This document shows positions 21,608-35,200 of a stretch of 64,000 nt of DNA, piece after piece. Within the stretch, counting starts at the first letter, position 1. Each line of letters starts with the position of its first letter. The position numbers and the translations under genes were made by a program. Under the pieces are notes generated by a model, which did not search any database, was not told the origin of the DNA, and saw only the letters and a list, made by a program, of their open reading frames with translations. The DNA comes from Malurus cyaneus samueli (lineage: Eukaryota; Chordata; Aves; Passeriformes; Maluridae), in assembly GCA_009741485.1 (NCBI GenBank), contig CM019216.1, positions 59,006,459-59,070,458 of the forward strand. The letters run 5' to 3'.

Positions 21608-24600
21608 AGAAAGAAACCTCCTTGGTTTTGTTTTCTTGATTTAACACTTCATTAGCTTATCAGCTTGGAAACACAGAGTTTACACACAACCAATTCCCAT
21701 CTGCTTCCTCAACAGGTTTTTCTGCAAGCAGTCGGTCCATTAGTACTGCTAGGGTTGTTTGGCTTTTTCTTTTTTTTTTTTCCCCTATTGTCAGTCATTT
21801 CTACTATTCTTAAGTGAAATGTTCCAGCTCAGAAACAACTCCCAGTAGGCAATTTCTGCCCAGGCATGACCTCAGAACTGAGTGCTGTCATCATTGAAGG
21901 CATGCAAACACTGAAGCTCTCTGGCACAAGTCTTTCAAAAGGAAACATGTCGTGTATATGGGACTGTGACAAAAATCACTTATAAGTCAATGTGGCAACA
22001 AGTACATAAAAAGCTAATAACAGTTTGATTTCTGCCTGAAGCTTCTCAGTCATTATCTGATGCCAGAAATCTCATCTTCTGCTTCAGTGTAATTGCACAT
22101 GATTCTGGAATTCAAATACTTCAGCTATGGTTAGAGCAAACTCAGTGACAATATCAAGTAATTTCAGTAAAAAATCTAGTTTATTTTTAAAGCTAAGGGA
22201 TGTCTCCTGTTTCAGTTTGATCCTGGCAAAAAAATAAGCAGGGGAACATGATGTTACAGTTCAACTTTCCCCTTACTGAGCCAAGACTGATAAAGACATT
22301 AAGGTGTCACTAGTGCTGTCTGAAAAAATATTCAAAAGCAATGCTGACAGATGAATTTGCAAGTCTGCTAGCCAGATATTAAATAGTCTGTATAGCACAG
22401 GATAGTCTTGTCACAAAGATCTTTATTTGCTGCTCAGTCGGTTCAACTTCTTCCTCCTCCAGCTGTTCATCAGAAATTGAAACTGTGGTTATTAAATCCT
22501 GAAAGATGTCTCAAGGCAAACTGGTCAGGTATATGATCAAAGGCTAATAGTAAGGTTAGTAATCTATGCTGAGGACAGCTGGAAAGATCACCCTGAAGAC
22601 AAAACTGTGACCAGCTTGAATGCCCAAGCTATCTTTTTGCTAATGGTGAAAATTAAAAATGCAGGATAAAGAAACTTGCAAAGATGGAAAGCAGTTTCCA
22701 TGTTTGTGTCCAGGTTTCACTGCATTCACTTCTCCTCCTCATATATAATAATGGGCCTTTGTCAGCCCTTGAGAAACAGCAGTGCCAGAGTTACATCTTG
22801 CCAGCTGAGATTAAGGGTGAGGGCAGAATAAAGAATCTGTAACAAGTAGAAAAACATTTGCTAGGACACTGCTGTACAAAGTTGGCTTCACTGATTTAAA
22901 TTCCACTTTAATGTTTAGAAAAACCTAAGAGCTGCTGTGAACTGCTTGCTGTCTATTTTGTGCAAATAACAGATAGCTGATGAAAAATCTACTCTCTATA
23001 CTTAAAGGCAACTTTTGCTGATTTTTTTTTTTTTTTCTTTCAATATGGCAGTGGTTTGGCCCAGCTCAGCTCTCATCGTTTCCTCACAGACTTTTTGTTC
23101 AACCACAGAGACCTCCTTTCATTTTTGGGCTACTCCCTAACTGTGGCTGATGACCAACATTCCTCCTCCCTGAGAGCAGTGATGAGGACACTACACTGGT
23201 TGCTGTCATGGAAGATTGACTTTACCACACTGTTTAGGGGTTTTTCTCCTTTCCATTTCTCTGTGTATTAGCGGCAATGTCACAATGCCAGAGCTGTAGG
23301 TGAACATCACCTCAGATTTCAGATGTCAGCTTTCAGATTCTCACAGCTGTCTCCAGAAGCTCTCTATAAATCTAACACTGATTAACATTTGTCAGTTACT
23401 GATCATCAAATTCCTAAAAGAAGGCTTGCTCTTAATACTTATTCCAAAAACCTGACTTAAAATAAAGTAGAAAAATAAAAATTGTTATCATACTCAGTTT
23501 TATTTTACTTGATGCAAGGGCTAAAGCCAGGTCAATTATGTTGCTGCGGTTAAACATCCATGATGTCACATGAAAAAAACCCCAAACTCTCTGAAAGTAG
23601 AAGGTTAATGAAAAGCACATAATATATATTTTTAAAAGCATGAAAATATAGTAATGGGAAGGGTTAAGAAAATACTAAGAGAAATTTGAATTTGACTTTA
23701 GACTGACACACTTGACACTTGAACAGGGAGAAAAGGCTAAACTAAACTATGAAAGAAGTAAGGGAGCATGGAGGAAATACACAACTAAATGGTAAAAAGA
23801 AAACATTTGTGTACCATTTCTAGCATTCAGTATACCAGAAAAACAAGAATGAAGTCTAACCAGCTTGGGAATGCCTTATTTACCACAGAGAGTAAAGGCT
23901 GCAGTTCTATTGGTTTGGAGATGTGATATGAAAAAAATGCTTGTCTCTTTATATGTTCTTTATCTTTCAGAGTGTTCACTTGATAGTTGGTCGTTGTAAA
24001 GGGTGAAATAAGTAATGAGATTTATAATATTTAAAATTATAATGAAATCAGCAAATTTCAAATCTATGGTATAATGGCTTTCCTCTGGTAAACCTTCCTG
24101 TTAAGATATATGTATTTGTGAAGAAAAAAAAAATAAAAAACAAGTAGAGAAATTGATTTGGCTGATGCTTTTGATGTATGAATGTATCACTTTCTTTAAT
24201 ATTTCTAACACAACTTCCAAAAACTATTTATATTCAGTAAGTGTTTCATACCTGTCCTTGTGGGACAATGAAGTTTTACTTAAATGCTGCATGTTTCATT
24301 TGTACTTTTTGCCATCATTGTATAGGGCCCAAAACATGGCCAACCAGCCTCCCTGTGGAAGTCAAGAGATGGGATTAATCACCAGATAAGTGTCCCTTCA
24401 GGAGATGTATCAGAATAAACCCTTTCTCTCTACTGAGTGCATCCTGACAGATGTCACAGCAACAATTTTCACTCTGAAACAGACATGAGGAAAAGATCAT
24501 GTTTCTGTCAAATTGCTCAAAGAAAATATAGCATGGAGTCAGATTCATAACAGACCTAGAAGGGTCCATGATGACCTTTTCCACATAAGTTTCCATGGAG

Positions 24601-27600
24601 TTTAATTGCTTTGCCTTTCAAACAAATTTGGACCAACAGAACAAGTATTAATCAGATAAATGCCCGCTTGCTATGGTGTTTCTCGTTCACTACTGTAAAG
24701 TTCAAAACCAGATTTGCAGTATTGTCAAGCTACAGCCAAATTCAGGTGAGGCAGTGTGATGCTTTCCCAGAATGAATAATTTTGATATTTAAAGGTTTGT
24801 GCGCTTTCACATTTTCTAGAGTACTCTATCCCTGTTCTGTTATTACAAAACTGTATTGAGCTGTGCATGTCCAAACAAACAATTTTGAGGTCAAGTAGCA
24901 AGATAGCTATTCAATAGTTTATGGTTGTGATTAGATTAGGTTATGAGTGGCTAATGAGTTACATTCACTCAATTGTTGGGTAGTGGGATTTTCATCACAC
25001 TTCAGAAACCCTCAAACTTGATGTAACTGCTGTAGATTCTGAAGTGGAAAGAAACTTGTATAAATATTTTAACTAGCTTTCCAAAAATTGGCTTTCTTCC
25101 TCAGTTGCTGTCTTGCAGAGCTTCATGTGTTATACACTTGTCTGGTGAGCAAGCTTTGTTAGGTTCCACACTCCGCGCTTCATCTACTGTATTACATGCG
25201 CTAACAGCTCCACAACGCGCTGTATATTTTATCTGGCAGTGCTTTAACTTTAGGTTATGTTACACGTTAAAAATTTTGCAAGTCAGAATGAGGCTTTATA
25301 AAACTCAACTGATATTTAGTGTTCCAAAGGTCTCTCAAATGCAGGACAAATTATATGGATATCTTCCAAAAGTACCTATTTTAATGTGCTTTCTTACTGC
25401 TCAGAAGCACATTTATACTGATTTGTGTTTTCAGCACTGCCTGGAACAGAATGTTGCATTTGTTTAGGAGTGACACCTAAGCATTTCCCACTTCCTACAG
25501 CCTTGTAAGATCCAGGGGCATAGAACAGGGAGGCACTTGTTTTGTTTATGTGGCAGAAAATAGAAAGGGTGAATAAGCTAACACTTGCTTGAAGTGCCAC
25601 CAAATGCCACAAAATCTCTGCTCAGTTGTTGGCACACTCTTTGCTGAGTTATTGAAGGAGGTCCTCAACACACAAAAAAACAACTGGTGACTCACCAGAA
25701 CAAGTGGCCTGGTCCTTTCCCTGGCACCATTTTTCCAAATAAAGCCCTAAGAGATTAAGAAGTCTGATAAATTGCTCTGAATCATTTCTTTTCTTTGACA
25801 AATTTTCACAACCCCCTCCCTAGTAAGGAGATACCTGATTCCAACTGGCAAAATGGAGCATGATGCAGAGGTCATCTCCTGAAGCATGGTTACCTGTTCT
25901 TTGGCTGCCCAGATATGTGTCCGGTTTTGTGGTCAAAGTATGAGTATGCGTGTTTGCATCTGTATCTCCCTGTGGGCACTGCCACTGCAGAGCACCATAA
26001 AATCTTTATTGACTTTGTCCTTAGATCAGAGAGTGGCTGTGCTATTAATGGGTCCACTGTGGCAGTAAAAACTTCTCAAATTAACAAGATGTATATCACT
26101 GGTTTGGTTTGCTCTGAGCTCATGACTGGAAAGCTACACATGCAGTGCAGCTTCTGGATCTGGACACAGGGAGACTATTTTAATCTACACATAAATGAAA
26201 TTCACAAACTACAGTTTCCCATAGTTTGGAATGTCGGCTCCTTGATATCAGAGGGAATTTTGTCCTTGTCTTTAATTAATGTCTGGAATGAAATCTTGGC
26301 CAAAGTCCTTTGTTACATGCTTAAATACAAGCTTAAGTATTTTGCTGAGTCAAAGCCTTATATTATATATACAAAGAATGTTTTAAACAACAGTTAAAAT
26401 GGTTTTACTGAACAGTTTATGTATCTATAAAACACTGTTATGCTCTATTCATTTTAATCTTTAATGGCTAAATCTTTATGAAAGGCATAAAGAAATTAAC
26501 AGAATAGTTTCCCAACAGCATGAGGTTCCAATTTTAACAAGTCAGCCATTAAACAACAACTGACATATGTTGTGGACCTGTGCATGCACATAATAATCCT
26601 GATTTCTTTTTTAAGAACCCTTATGGTTTATCTTAAGCTATTAAACATTATGAAAATGAACCATATACATAAGTTAAATGTCAGGGGATATTCATATGCA
26701 GCTTGACTGTAGTGTATAATATTATAGCATCATTTCTAAAAGCAACACAGAGCAACATATTAAAAAGTTATCTATTTGCTAGTACATGAAGTTACTTCAT
26801 GCCTAAAATACAAGTGGAAACAAATTGACTCGATAGTGAAATGAACATTAAGGGGACACACACAAATGGGACAATGGGAATAAGAAATCGTTTCCAGTGG
26901 GTGTTTGGTTTCCACGCAAACTGCTGCTCATTTGTTATATTTTTTCTTCCTATTTACAAACTATTAGCAAAGAGCAGCAAATCAAAAGTACCAGCTCCTA
27001 GCCCCGGAAACTTTTCCTTACAACTTTTAAAATTGATTAAAATCTTCTGGCGAACTCATGCTCTATTTAACCATTAACTCATCCAGATACCAAATACCTG
27101 ACCTCTCAGTTTGTTAACTAATTATCAGGTCAAATCTACTGCCAGAATTAAGAATATTTAAAACTCAAGAGTGCAAATCAGCACACTAGTCCACACTAGT
27201 GATAATAATCTCCTTATGTAAAACCTGCCTCGATATTTCACCAGAAATGGTGGAACAGCTTCATTTATGCATCAACTCTTTTAGAAAATGTGCCCTAACA
27301 TGTCCCAAGGCACATATACAAAATGCAATAACTTGCACAGAAATAATGCCCTACAGTATAATAATATACATGCACAGGAAAAAATTTATGGTATGTAAAA
27401 ATCACTCAAATGCTAAAATGAATACTGATGGAGATTTTTTTTTTTTTCAGATATGGGTTTATACACTGAAATCTACTCACCTAATATGACTAAGAATTCA
27501 GAATACACCCTGTAGGGAACATCTAAAGAAAGTAGATCCTAAATCAGTCATATCGACTGAAAAACAAGTTCTCTCTCAGTTCTGTTTTCCATGCATGTTT

Positions 27601-28704
27601 GCCAGGAAGTTATGTGACACACTAGCAGGGAATATTCCATAGGGCCCAGGATTTGCCTACGAAGATATGTGATATATGTGGAATGATCAGTGGAATGATT
27701 TTTCCACATGGAAATGTCTTCCTGGTTGCCAATTTTTATTTTTTATACCTTTCCTTAGTTTCACTTTTTTCATCACTTGATGGCTTAGAAATTTTGTATT
27801 GTTCACTTCAGTGAAGGCATTTTACTGCAAAATAGTCCCATTTCTGGAAAAAAGCAGGAGTACTACAAGGGGAAAATTGAAAATGCAGCACTTCATTTTC
27901 CATCTGTGGTAGCCTTTGAAGGTCAGACATCCTAGCATTGCTGACCCAGCAGTCAAAATTGAAAACACCACTTTCAGCTATCATGGGGTTTGCTGCACTT
28001 TTCAGAGTAGAAGCAAAAGGCACTGGGACAGGTAACTGTGCCATCACTGCAAGACTACAGAGTTTCATTACAGACATATAGCAATCATAAAATTATATAT
28101 ATGAAATTAAAACCATACTCATTCCCAAACAGAATCCTGTCTAGACTTTCTGTCATACAAATACATTTCCATTTTACTGATCAATAGTGTGTTATGTCCA
28201 TGCTCTCTCAACAATTCAGATCTTGCAACAGAGCCTAGACCTGGCTCTTCTTGGCCCTTCTTTGCTTTTTTTTTTTTTTTTTACTCTCAGTGAATTCTGC
28301 ATACTTTGGAATGTCATGGGGACAAATAACAATATTAAATTGGGTGGATAAATAACAGTGTCAAGTAAAGATCCATGTCACACAAGTGGCTTCAATTCTG
28401 TTTCAGTTTCAAAAGGTGGTTTCACAGTAGTCCTCAAGTTTTCTACTTATGTTTCAGAAAAAATATGCTGGTTTTCCTCTTATGTTTTTCTTTGTTGACT
28501 TTTAGTGTAGATTTTGAAAACAAAAAGGAAAGTGTAAGTTAAAAAACATCAAACATAAGAAATAAAAAATTCTGAAAAGATTAGTAGATACACATGATAA
28601 TTAATATTATATAGATCATGTGATTTATGTCATTGAGCATCTGTCTGTATTATATATAAAAACATTCAGTGAAAGAAATTTGAAATTACTAATATTACTG
28701 GTAA
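21608..28704. other. Unassigned AT-rich non-coding DNA
   Basis: About 7 kb contains no recognised gene, RNA or transposon. Homopolymer runs occur near 23022-23036 (T), 24125-24140 (A) and 28266-28283 (T18). The longest frame is 160 codons at 25915-26397 and is listed separately. The absence of CR1 over this length suggests either old single-copy DNA or constraint. Confidence 0.55.
25915..26397 (+). other. 160-codon open frame of unknown status
   Basis: This is the longest open frame outside simple repeats and LTRs. I recognise no family, signal peptide or domain. Composition is mixed, with a few hydrophobic patches but no repeated pattern. In AT-rich DNA a frame this long can arise by chance about once in a window of this size. 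No convincing splice or start context was found. It is recorded only so that it can be tested. Confidence 0.12.
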
Positions 28705-28736
28705 ATTTTGTTTTGTTTTGTTTTGTTTTGTTTTTA
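28705..28736. repeat. (TTTTG)n microsatellite
   Basis: About five perfect TTTTG units are followed by a T run. The equivalent on the other strand is (CAAAA)n, a common degenerate form of a poly(A) tail. Confidence 0.95.
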
Positions 28737-31700
28737 ATTTCACAAATATAGGTGTTATTTCTGAGCTATAGAGATGGAGAACCCACTGATTGTGTAGAAC
28801 ACCTTGTTCTAGGGGAATAAGGTATTTAGGCAAGACAAGATTTTTTAATTCATCGTAATCCAGCTGCTAATCAATGAAAGCAGTATCTTGTTTGTCCTAC
28901 TCGTCTCTAGATGGAATCTTCTGTTTTGCATCCACAAGTAGTACAACATTACATTATTCTAATATAAGAGACAGCAATTTCTGGAGACCTATCTTTCAAC
29001 TGATTCTACACTTCACGCCTTGGTAGAATCAGGCTCATAGGGTCTTTTAACTTTATGAAGCTATGGGAGCCACCAATATCAGAGCCACCAGGATCAGCTG
29101 CCAGATTAGAGGCAGCCAGGATTATCAGAGATAACTCAACAAAGCAAACATGCATTGATTTCCAGAGTAAATAATGCCAAGGGGCACTATGGATTGTCAG
29201 CAAATACACTGAATTTCAAATGGTCTCCAGATTCTGGTGGTATACCATTCTGAGAGAAGAGTATCAACTCTGATCTTTCCAGAGTAATAGTAATGTTCTG
29301 GGGCATCTGTCATAAATAAGGATAAAGTCAATAATGTGACCACTCCACCTTGGAACTGGTCAGGTTGCTAAACTCAGGAAACCAAGTGATCAGTTCACCA
29401 AACTGTCCTGTCTCAGCAGTATTTGAATAAATAGAACACCCTTGCTTTAGCAAAGAACTTTGGAAGCTGCAGTCTGCAGATTCTCCAGCTACTTAACCAC
29501 AGGACAGGATTTTAGAGAGATTCAGAACAACCCTTTCCTTTTGTTAGTCTTGTGTTTGGAGAGTGTGTAAAATAAAGGCTGTAAGGCACTAGCACTGAAG
29601 TGAATGGGACTCAATTCCACATGAAGTGATTGACTAACTCAGGATTTAAAATTTCCAAAGCTGTCATCTTTTCCTATTACATTAAGTGCACCATTGAATA
29701 TACTTGTTTAAAAATAATAAGAAAACCACACGGGAGGAAAACAAAAAGAAAAGAGGAAAACAAAAAGAAAAAGGAAAAAAAATGTTAGTTTCAAAAGCAA
29801 TGTTTTGCTTCCAATTGTGTATTTCAAGTATTAAGAGAAAACAAATGAACACAAAGAACCAGCAATTTCTCATTAGAAATCCCTTTTGTCTCTGTTCCTC
29901 AGTTCTCACCACATTTTCCTTTCTCTCGTCCTTTTAATTTTTTTCTCATCACAAAAAAAGGTCTCAATTCTTGATGTAAAAGCAGAAATTCTCACAAGGA
30001 AAATGTATCCTTGTGTTAAAGATAAACTTTATTGTCCAAGAACTATTCAGATATTCTTTGAGGTACATACCATGAACAAGATACCTCAAGAGGGGCAAGA
30101 ACAAGTGCAGTTCCTCCTATTTCTTTGGTCACCTTTGAAAGGCAGCTTTCTCCATACAGGTGGCTTTATGCCTTCTACATATTGCGTCTGTTATCTTTGA
30201 TATCCTTAGCACAGATCCTGTGGAGATATTTTCTTAATTATGAGTCAGAGAAGCTTTTGGAATCCCAACCGTCTCTTTTACTTTATCTAATCTGACGGGC
30301 TCATTTGTCCTAAATACCTCACTTTGCAACCCTCAGAGTCATCCTCTAGCAGTGTACTATAACATGTGTCACTCTTTCCCTACTAATATCCAATTAGGCA
30401 GTCATCCATCTTTGGCTATTGCCTTCTCTAATCAGAAAGTCATATGCAGAGATGGAAAAGATCTATTTTGTCCAACTCCTGTCAATGTAGATTTATTCCC
30501 TAGAGTATATTTTCTAGCGTTATGTTTATTTAACTTAGATTATTACAGATTTTTCAAAATAAAGTTCAAGCCAAATTATATGAACAGCTTGGATTACACC
30601 ATTTGGGAGTTATATGATCAGTAACCAATGCCAAGAGAATCAATAGACAGGAAATGACATTTAAATGTGAGCAGAGAAATAAATGTGCCTTTTACTCTAC
30701 AACCAATGCAATTCACAGAACTAAATATTAGTTAAATAGATTCTAGTGGAACTCTAATGGTTCTTTAGGAGAATTGGATCTACTCTTGGCAAGCAAGGAA
30801 GAGGCAAAACAGAGATAGTCATCAAAGGCCAGATGTTTTATGTTATCTTTAAATTTGCACCACTAAATATTTGACTCTTTTTTTAAGAGTCAGTCAGTGT
30901 GAAATAGATGACCTTTTCAACAAAAAAAAGAGCTCAGCCTTGTCCAGAAAAAGTACATACACCCAACCTCGACTCATTCAGTGGGTGTGATCAAATCCAA
31001 AACCCTGTGCAGTGCCTGGGGGGTCAGTGGTGACTCCCACAATATGTTATTGTGATGTAGTCACTTGCCCATGGGGATTCGGGATGAGACCACCAAACTT
31101 ACTTCATATATGTCACTAAGCCATTGTCAGATGGCAAAATTAGGTTATTCCTGGCTCAGTGACAGCTCTTCATGCTTTCCTGATGTCTCTGGGCCTGTGT
31201 TCCCAGGTTTTTCCTGCTCTATCTTCTCTCACCTTGAATGCACAAAATACTTGTCACTGTGCACATAAAAGAGGGAGGAGAAGCTGCAGGAATCCAGGTC
31301 AAATGATGTCTTATCAGGGGGCACAAACAGTCTTGTCAATAATGTCTCTTGGTGTAAAAAGGTCACAGAAGTGAGAAGAATTGCTGCCCAGAGAAATGAA
31401 GACTATAAGGAGAAACAAATATACAGATCAAGGGTGATGACACAGACAGGTCTTCAGCTTTCTAAACACCCAAACACAAAGATGTGACTACACCAAAACA
31501 GTCACTGGATGAAGTTTAAACATAACATAAGTGGGTTTATAGGAATTCTGCCTCTAAATTAACATGCAAGTTGGCGATGTTTCCACTTTGTCTTGCCTGT
31601 AGAAGTAAAAGCCCTAATTAAATAATAAAAATTTATATACTAGAAGTTTAATTTAAAAATCATAGTCATGCCAACACTTTCTGCTTAGCTTTTTTATAGA

Positions 31701-32047
31701 AGCAATGAAATAAATATGACACTAATCCTTAAAGAGAAACTTCATTTTCTACTGATAAATATTGACAGATTTACCCTTGTCTTCATTTTTAATAAAGTCA
31801 AATGGCAGCAAACTAATGAAAAATTCTTCTTACAGAGAGTAGTAGTCTAAACCAACAACCTCTGTGTAAGAAATAGTCACTCTCATAACCCTCAATCTCA
31901 GTGAGCACGTCCACACTAGTAAACTAAATATCTCAAGAGAATGTCCACAAGAACTTGGATTCTGTTTTCTAAATAGCTAACACTGACACTGGCGTGGTTT
32001 TGTTGAAGGAAAATGATTCTGTGATTTCTCTCATATAATCTGGAAAC
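28737..32047. other. Unassigned AT-rich non-coding DNA
   Basis: No gene or repeat family is recognised. An A/G-rich stretch at 29735-29780 is simple sequence and produces a short lysine-rich frame. The other frames are short. Confidence 0.6.
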
Positions 32048-32224
32048 ACTGGAATAAGTAGCCCAGATGGTGAAGGCACCATCCCATCCAAAGTCAGGCC
32101 AAAGGGACTTTGAAAAACCTGGTCTGGTTGAAAATGACCCTGCTCATGGCAGGAGGGCTAGACTAGATAACCTTTAAATGTCCCTTCCAACCCAAACTAT
32201 TATATGTTTCTATGAGTCTGTGAT
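32048..32224 (+). mobile_element. CR1 LINE 3'-end fragment, sense orientation
   Basis: The fragment carries, in order, CTGGAATAAGTAGCCCAGA, a GCACCATCCCATCCAAAG block, ACCTGGTCTGGTTGAAAATG, CATGGCAGGAGGGCTAGAC, TAGATAACCTTTAAATGTCC and CTTCCAACCCAAACTATTAT. It ends in TTCTATGAGTCTGTGAT. This is the classic 3' terminus of CR1. It is a 5'-truncated dead copy of about 180 bp. Confidence 0.93.
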
Positions 32225-32225
32225 C

Positions 32226-35200
32226 CTTTATCAGTTTTCAGGCACAGCTCAGGTGTTATTAGGAATTCAGAAGGTGAATCTGAATCTTCTGGGCAACAGG
32301 AGAGCATTTTATTGTGGCTGTGGGCTGCTCTTTTCAAGCTGGCTTCAGATAACAGTCCCAGACATATTTAATTTACTGTGCCAGATTTGGCAAGTGGAAG
32401 CACAGTCCACCCCAGAAAAAGAGAAAGGAAGTGAAAGTCCCTACTTTTTGCTTTCCCTGTGTCTGCACTAAGAAATTAGGTGCTTTGCAGCATGCTGGCA
32501 TACAGGTGTTGCAGGGTTCCCATGTACACTGTCCTCAGAGAGAGTCGCTGTGTGAAGAAAAGATGCCCTGCATGGAGGATGGAAATCGCTGTTCACACCC
32601 CACTCTTCTGCTTGCTGCTGCTGGGGACTATTTCTGCTGTAAACTGTGAGATACTGTTAGGATTTTCAAGGGATTATAAAAATTTGAGGTGAATTGTTTC
32701 AGTCAATAATTCAGTCTTTCTTCACCCTGTCATCAGTGATGGCTTCTCCCTCTCTATCAGATTGGAGGCTGCTAGTTTGGTTTGTATCTGCTGAAGAGAT
32801 AGCACATTTAGCTGTCAGGAACTTGAATACCATGATAGCAGAGAAAAATGAGAATGTTAGGATGACAGACAGTAAATAGAAAATGATGGGTGCTGAGGGC
32901 ATTCAATGACCATCTGTATATGGCAGAATGGTCATTCTGGGCTGAGGAAATAAGAAATCTGAATTATGATGTGTAGCTGGGATGCCTCACTGACTTCAGC
33001 CAGGGAAGGCTACATTTTTATTATTGCATGTTAAGTTTACCACATCCCAATAGCAGGGCCACACTGAAATCAGAACTACTTTGAAGCATAAGAGCTCAAA
33101 AAGTTAGTTTATATTTGGGGTGCATAAAAGTAACACTTGCCCTGGTTAATTTTTAAGCTGCAGATGTGGTTTCTTCTGTCTTATGTAAAGCCATTAACTG
33201 AGTCCTGCAAAACAGTACCCTTTTAATCCTCTGTGAATGCAGAATTATTTAATAGGCTGCCCATATTTTGATACCACCATTTAGGATTCAGATTTGCCTT
33301 TGCCTCTTGGTACCTTCATCATCAAGGAACTCTCACAAAAATTAATGTGGGTTGCCAAATGTCAGTAATGGTGTCTGCCATGGAAGAAATGCAAAGAGGG
33401 TGGGTGTATAGTTGCAATGCCACCAGTGGATATCAGCATCCTCTGTACTGTCCCTGCCCACAAAGCTGAAAAACAGCCTCTAGAGCTGCAGTATGAAGTA
33501 CCTAGAGGCTCTAGAACCTGAAATCTTGGAACAGATACAGCCTGCTTCCAAAAATGCAATTTGTCAGACTGAGGCAATTAAGGACATCTGCTGCCAGGAG
33601 TCTGGATCTGTGTTTCAAGTGTCCCTGTTGTTATTGCTGAAGGTTGTGATCACCTGTGAAAAAAAAGGGAAATGAAAAAATTAGGAGTGAATGAGACTCA
33701 GAAGGCATGCTTGTTAACTTTGAGCAGTTTGCTACAACGGTAGTTGCAAAATCTCATCATGGTGTTAGTTCATAGGAACAGCCCTAGAATATATTTACTC
33801 CCCTGTTTTGTGGGGGTTTGGTTTTGATTTTAGTGATTTATAAGATATTGTATGACTCCCTGAAAAAAGTCCTTCTGGAAAGAATCATTAAGTATTCTGT
33901 GAAGTAAAGCAGAGTATTAACTTGTGAGAATTTAATATATAAGACATCGCAAAACAAAAAAACAATAATATCACAAAAGAAAACCATTTAAATTGGTATG
34001 TTAAAATAACTCCTGCTGATTGACACATCTCTAAGCATTATACCTGTGGCTTCTTTCATTTCTTTTTCTTCTGAGGCTGAATGGAAGAGTTTTTGTGTTA
34101 TGCTACACCTGAAACTAAATTGGAGATAGCAAAGGAGCAGTGCCCTGTTATTTGTATTGCATACTGGCTTCTGGGATACAATCCTTTGCATCTTTTTTTT
34201 CTGCATGATCCTTTTTGCCATCTGCTTTTTCTGGCACAGGAGCAACATGCTGTCTTGAAGAAATTTCTTATATTTCTTTTGGTCTCTTTCATTCATTCCC
34301 TCCTATGTATCAAGGGTCACAGGCTCATAACACTTTTGGGCATTTGACAGACACCTTCCTCTATCTTCTTTTATTTTTCTTCTGACATAAAACTGATCTT
34401 TCATTCATTGTGAAGAGGATGTCTGTTACAGATATCCCAAATGAGGCCAGTGGTGAAAATAGGTTAAGAAAGATATTTTTAGACATTTGTCAAATACAAG
34501 AAGATTGGTGAGAAAATGTCTCAAATTTTCTGTCAAAATCTTCCCAGAAACAATGGACTGAAAGAAGTTTCATGGTAGCTTTGCTGACAATAATTTAGAG
34601 TCAGCAGGGTGAGTGCAGGGGTAATTTTCTCAAATTCAGATGATGATGGGAGTTTGTGGGGTGTCCCAAGTATTAAGTGTAAAGTAAAAAGAATGTAAAT
34701 AAGAAAGAATTTTACAAAGCCTATTCTGGTACAGACAGCTCTTAGCTGATGTGTCTTTCATGTAGAAGTTAAAGGCTCAAAGACAGCTGCCAACTGACAT
34801 TGCTAAAGACTTAGAACTGCTATTCTTTGAGCTGCTAGAGAGGTCATGGAATGATGTCCCATCAATGTACAGAAAAATGCCAGTCTGCAGAAAACTCTCT
34901 CACATGGATGCACATGGACCAGTGCAGTCTCTGCCCACATTCCCAAACAGCCACTACTCCCACATTCCCTCTACTCCACTTGTATTTCAGATGTACCACC
35001 AGGATTGAGGAGTTTTTGGTCAACACCAGCTCCCTCCAAACTACATTAATGCAGGGTATCAACACCAGGGCAGGTTTCTATCCCTCTCTCAGAGCAGAGG
35101 TGTGGCTGTGCAGCTCCAAACAGATGAGTCCTCAGGAAGATACAGGCTTGGTTTAAACTGCTTGAATATATTTTCAAGGTTTTCAAGGTTATGCTGGGAA

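Noticed and set aside
21179..21647. Long lysine/glycine-rich and phenylalanine/leucine-rich reading frames (103-147 codons)
   Set aside because: They are produced by the homopurine/homopyrimidine simple repeat and have no protein-like composition.
32431..32649. Cysteine-rich 72-codon frame (CPQRESLCEEKMPC)
   Set aside because: The spacing fits no cysteine-rich family I can name, and it overlaps the signal-like frame in another phase. Probably chance.
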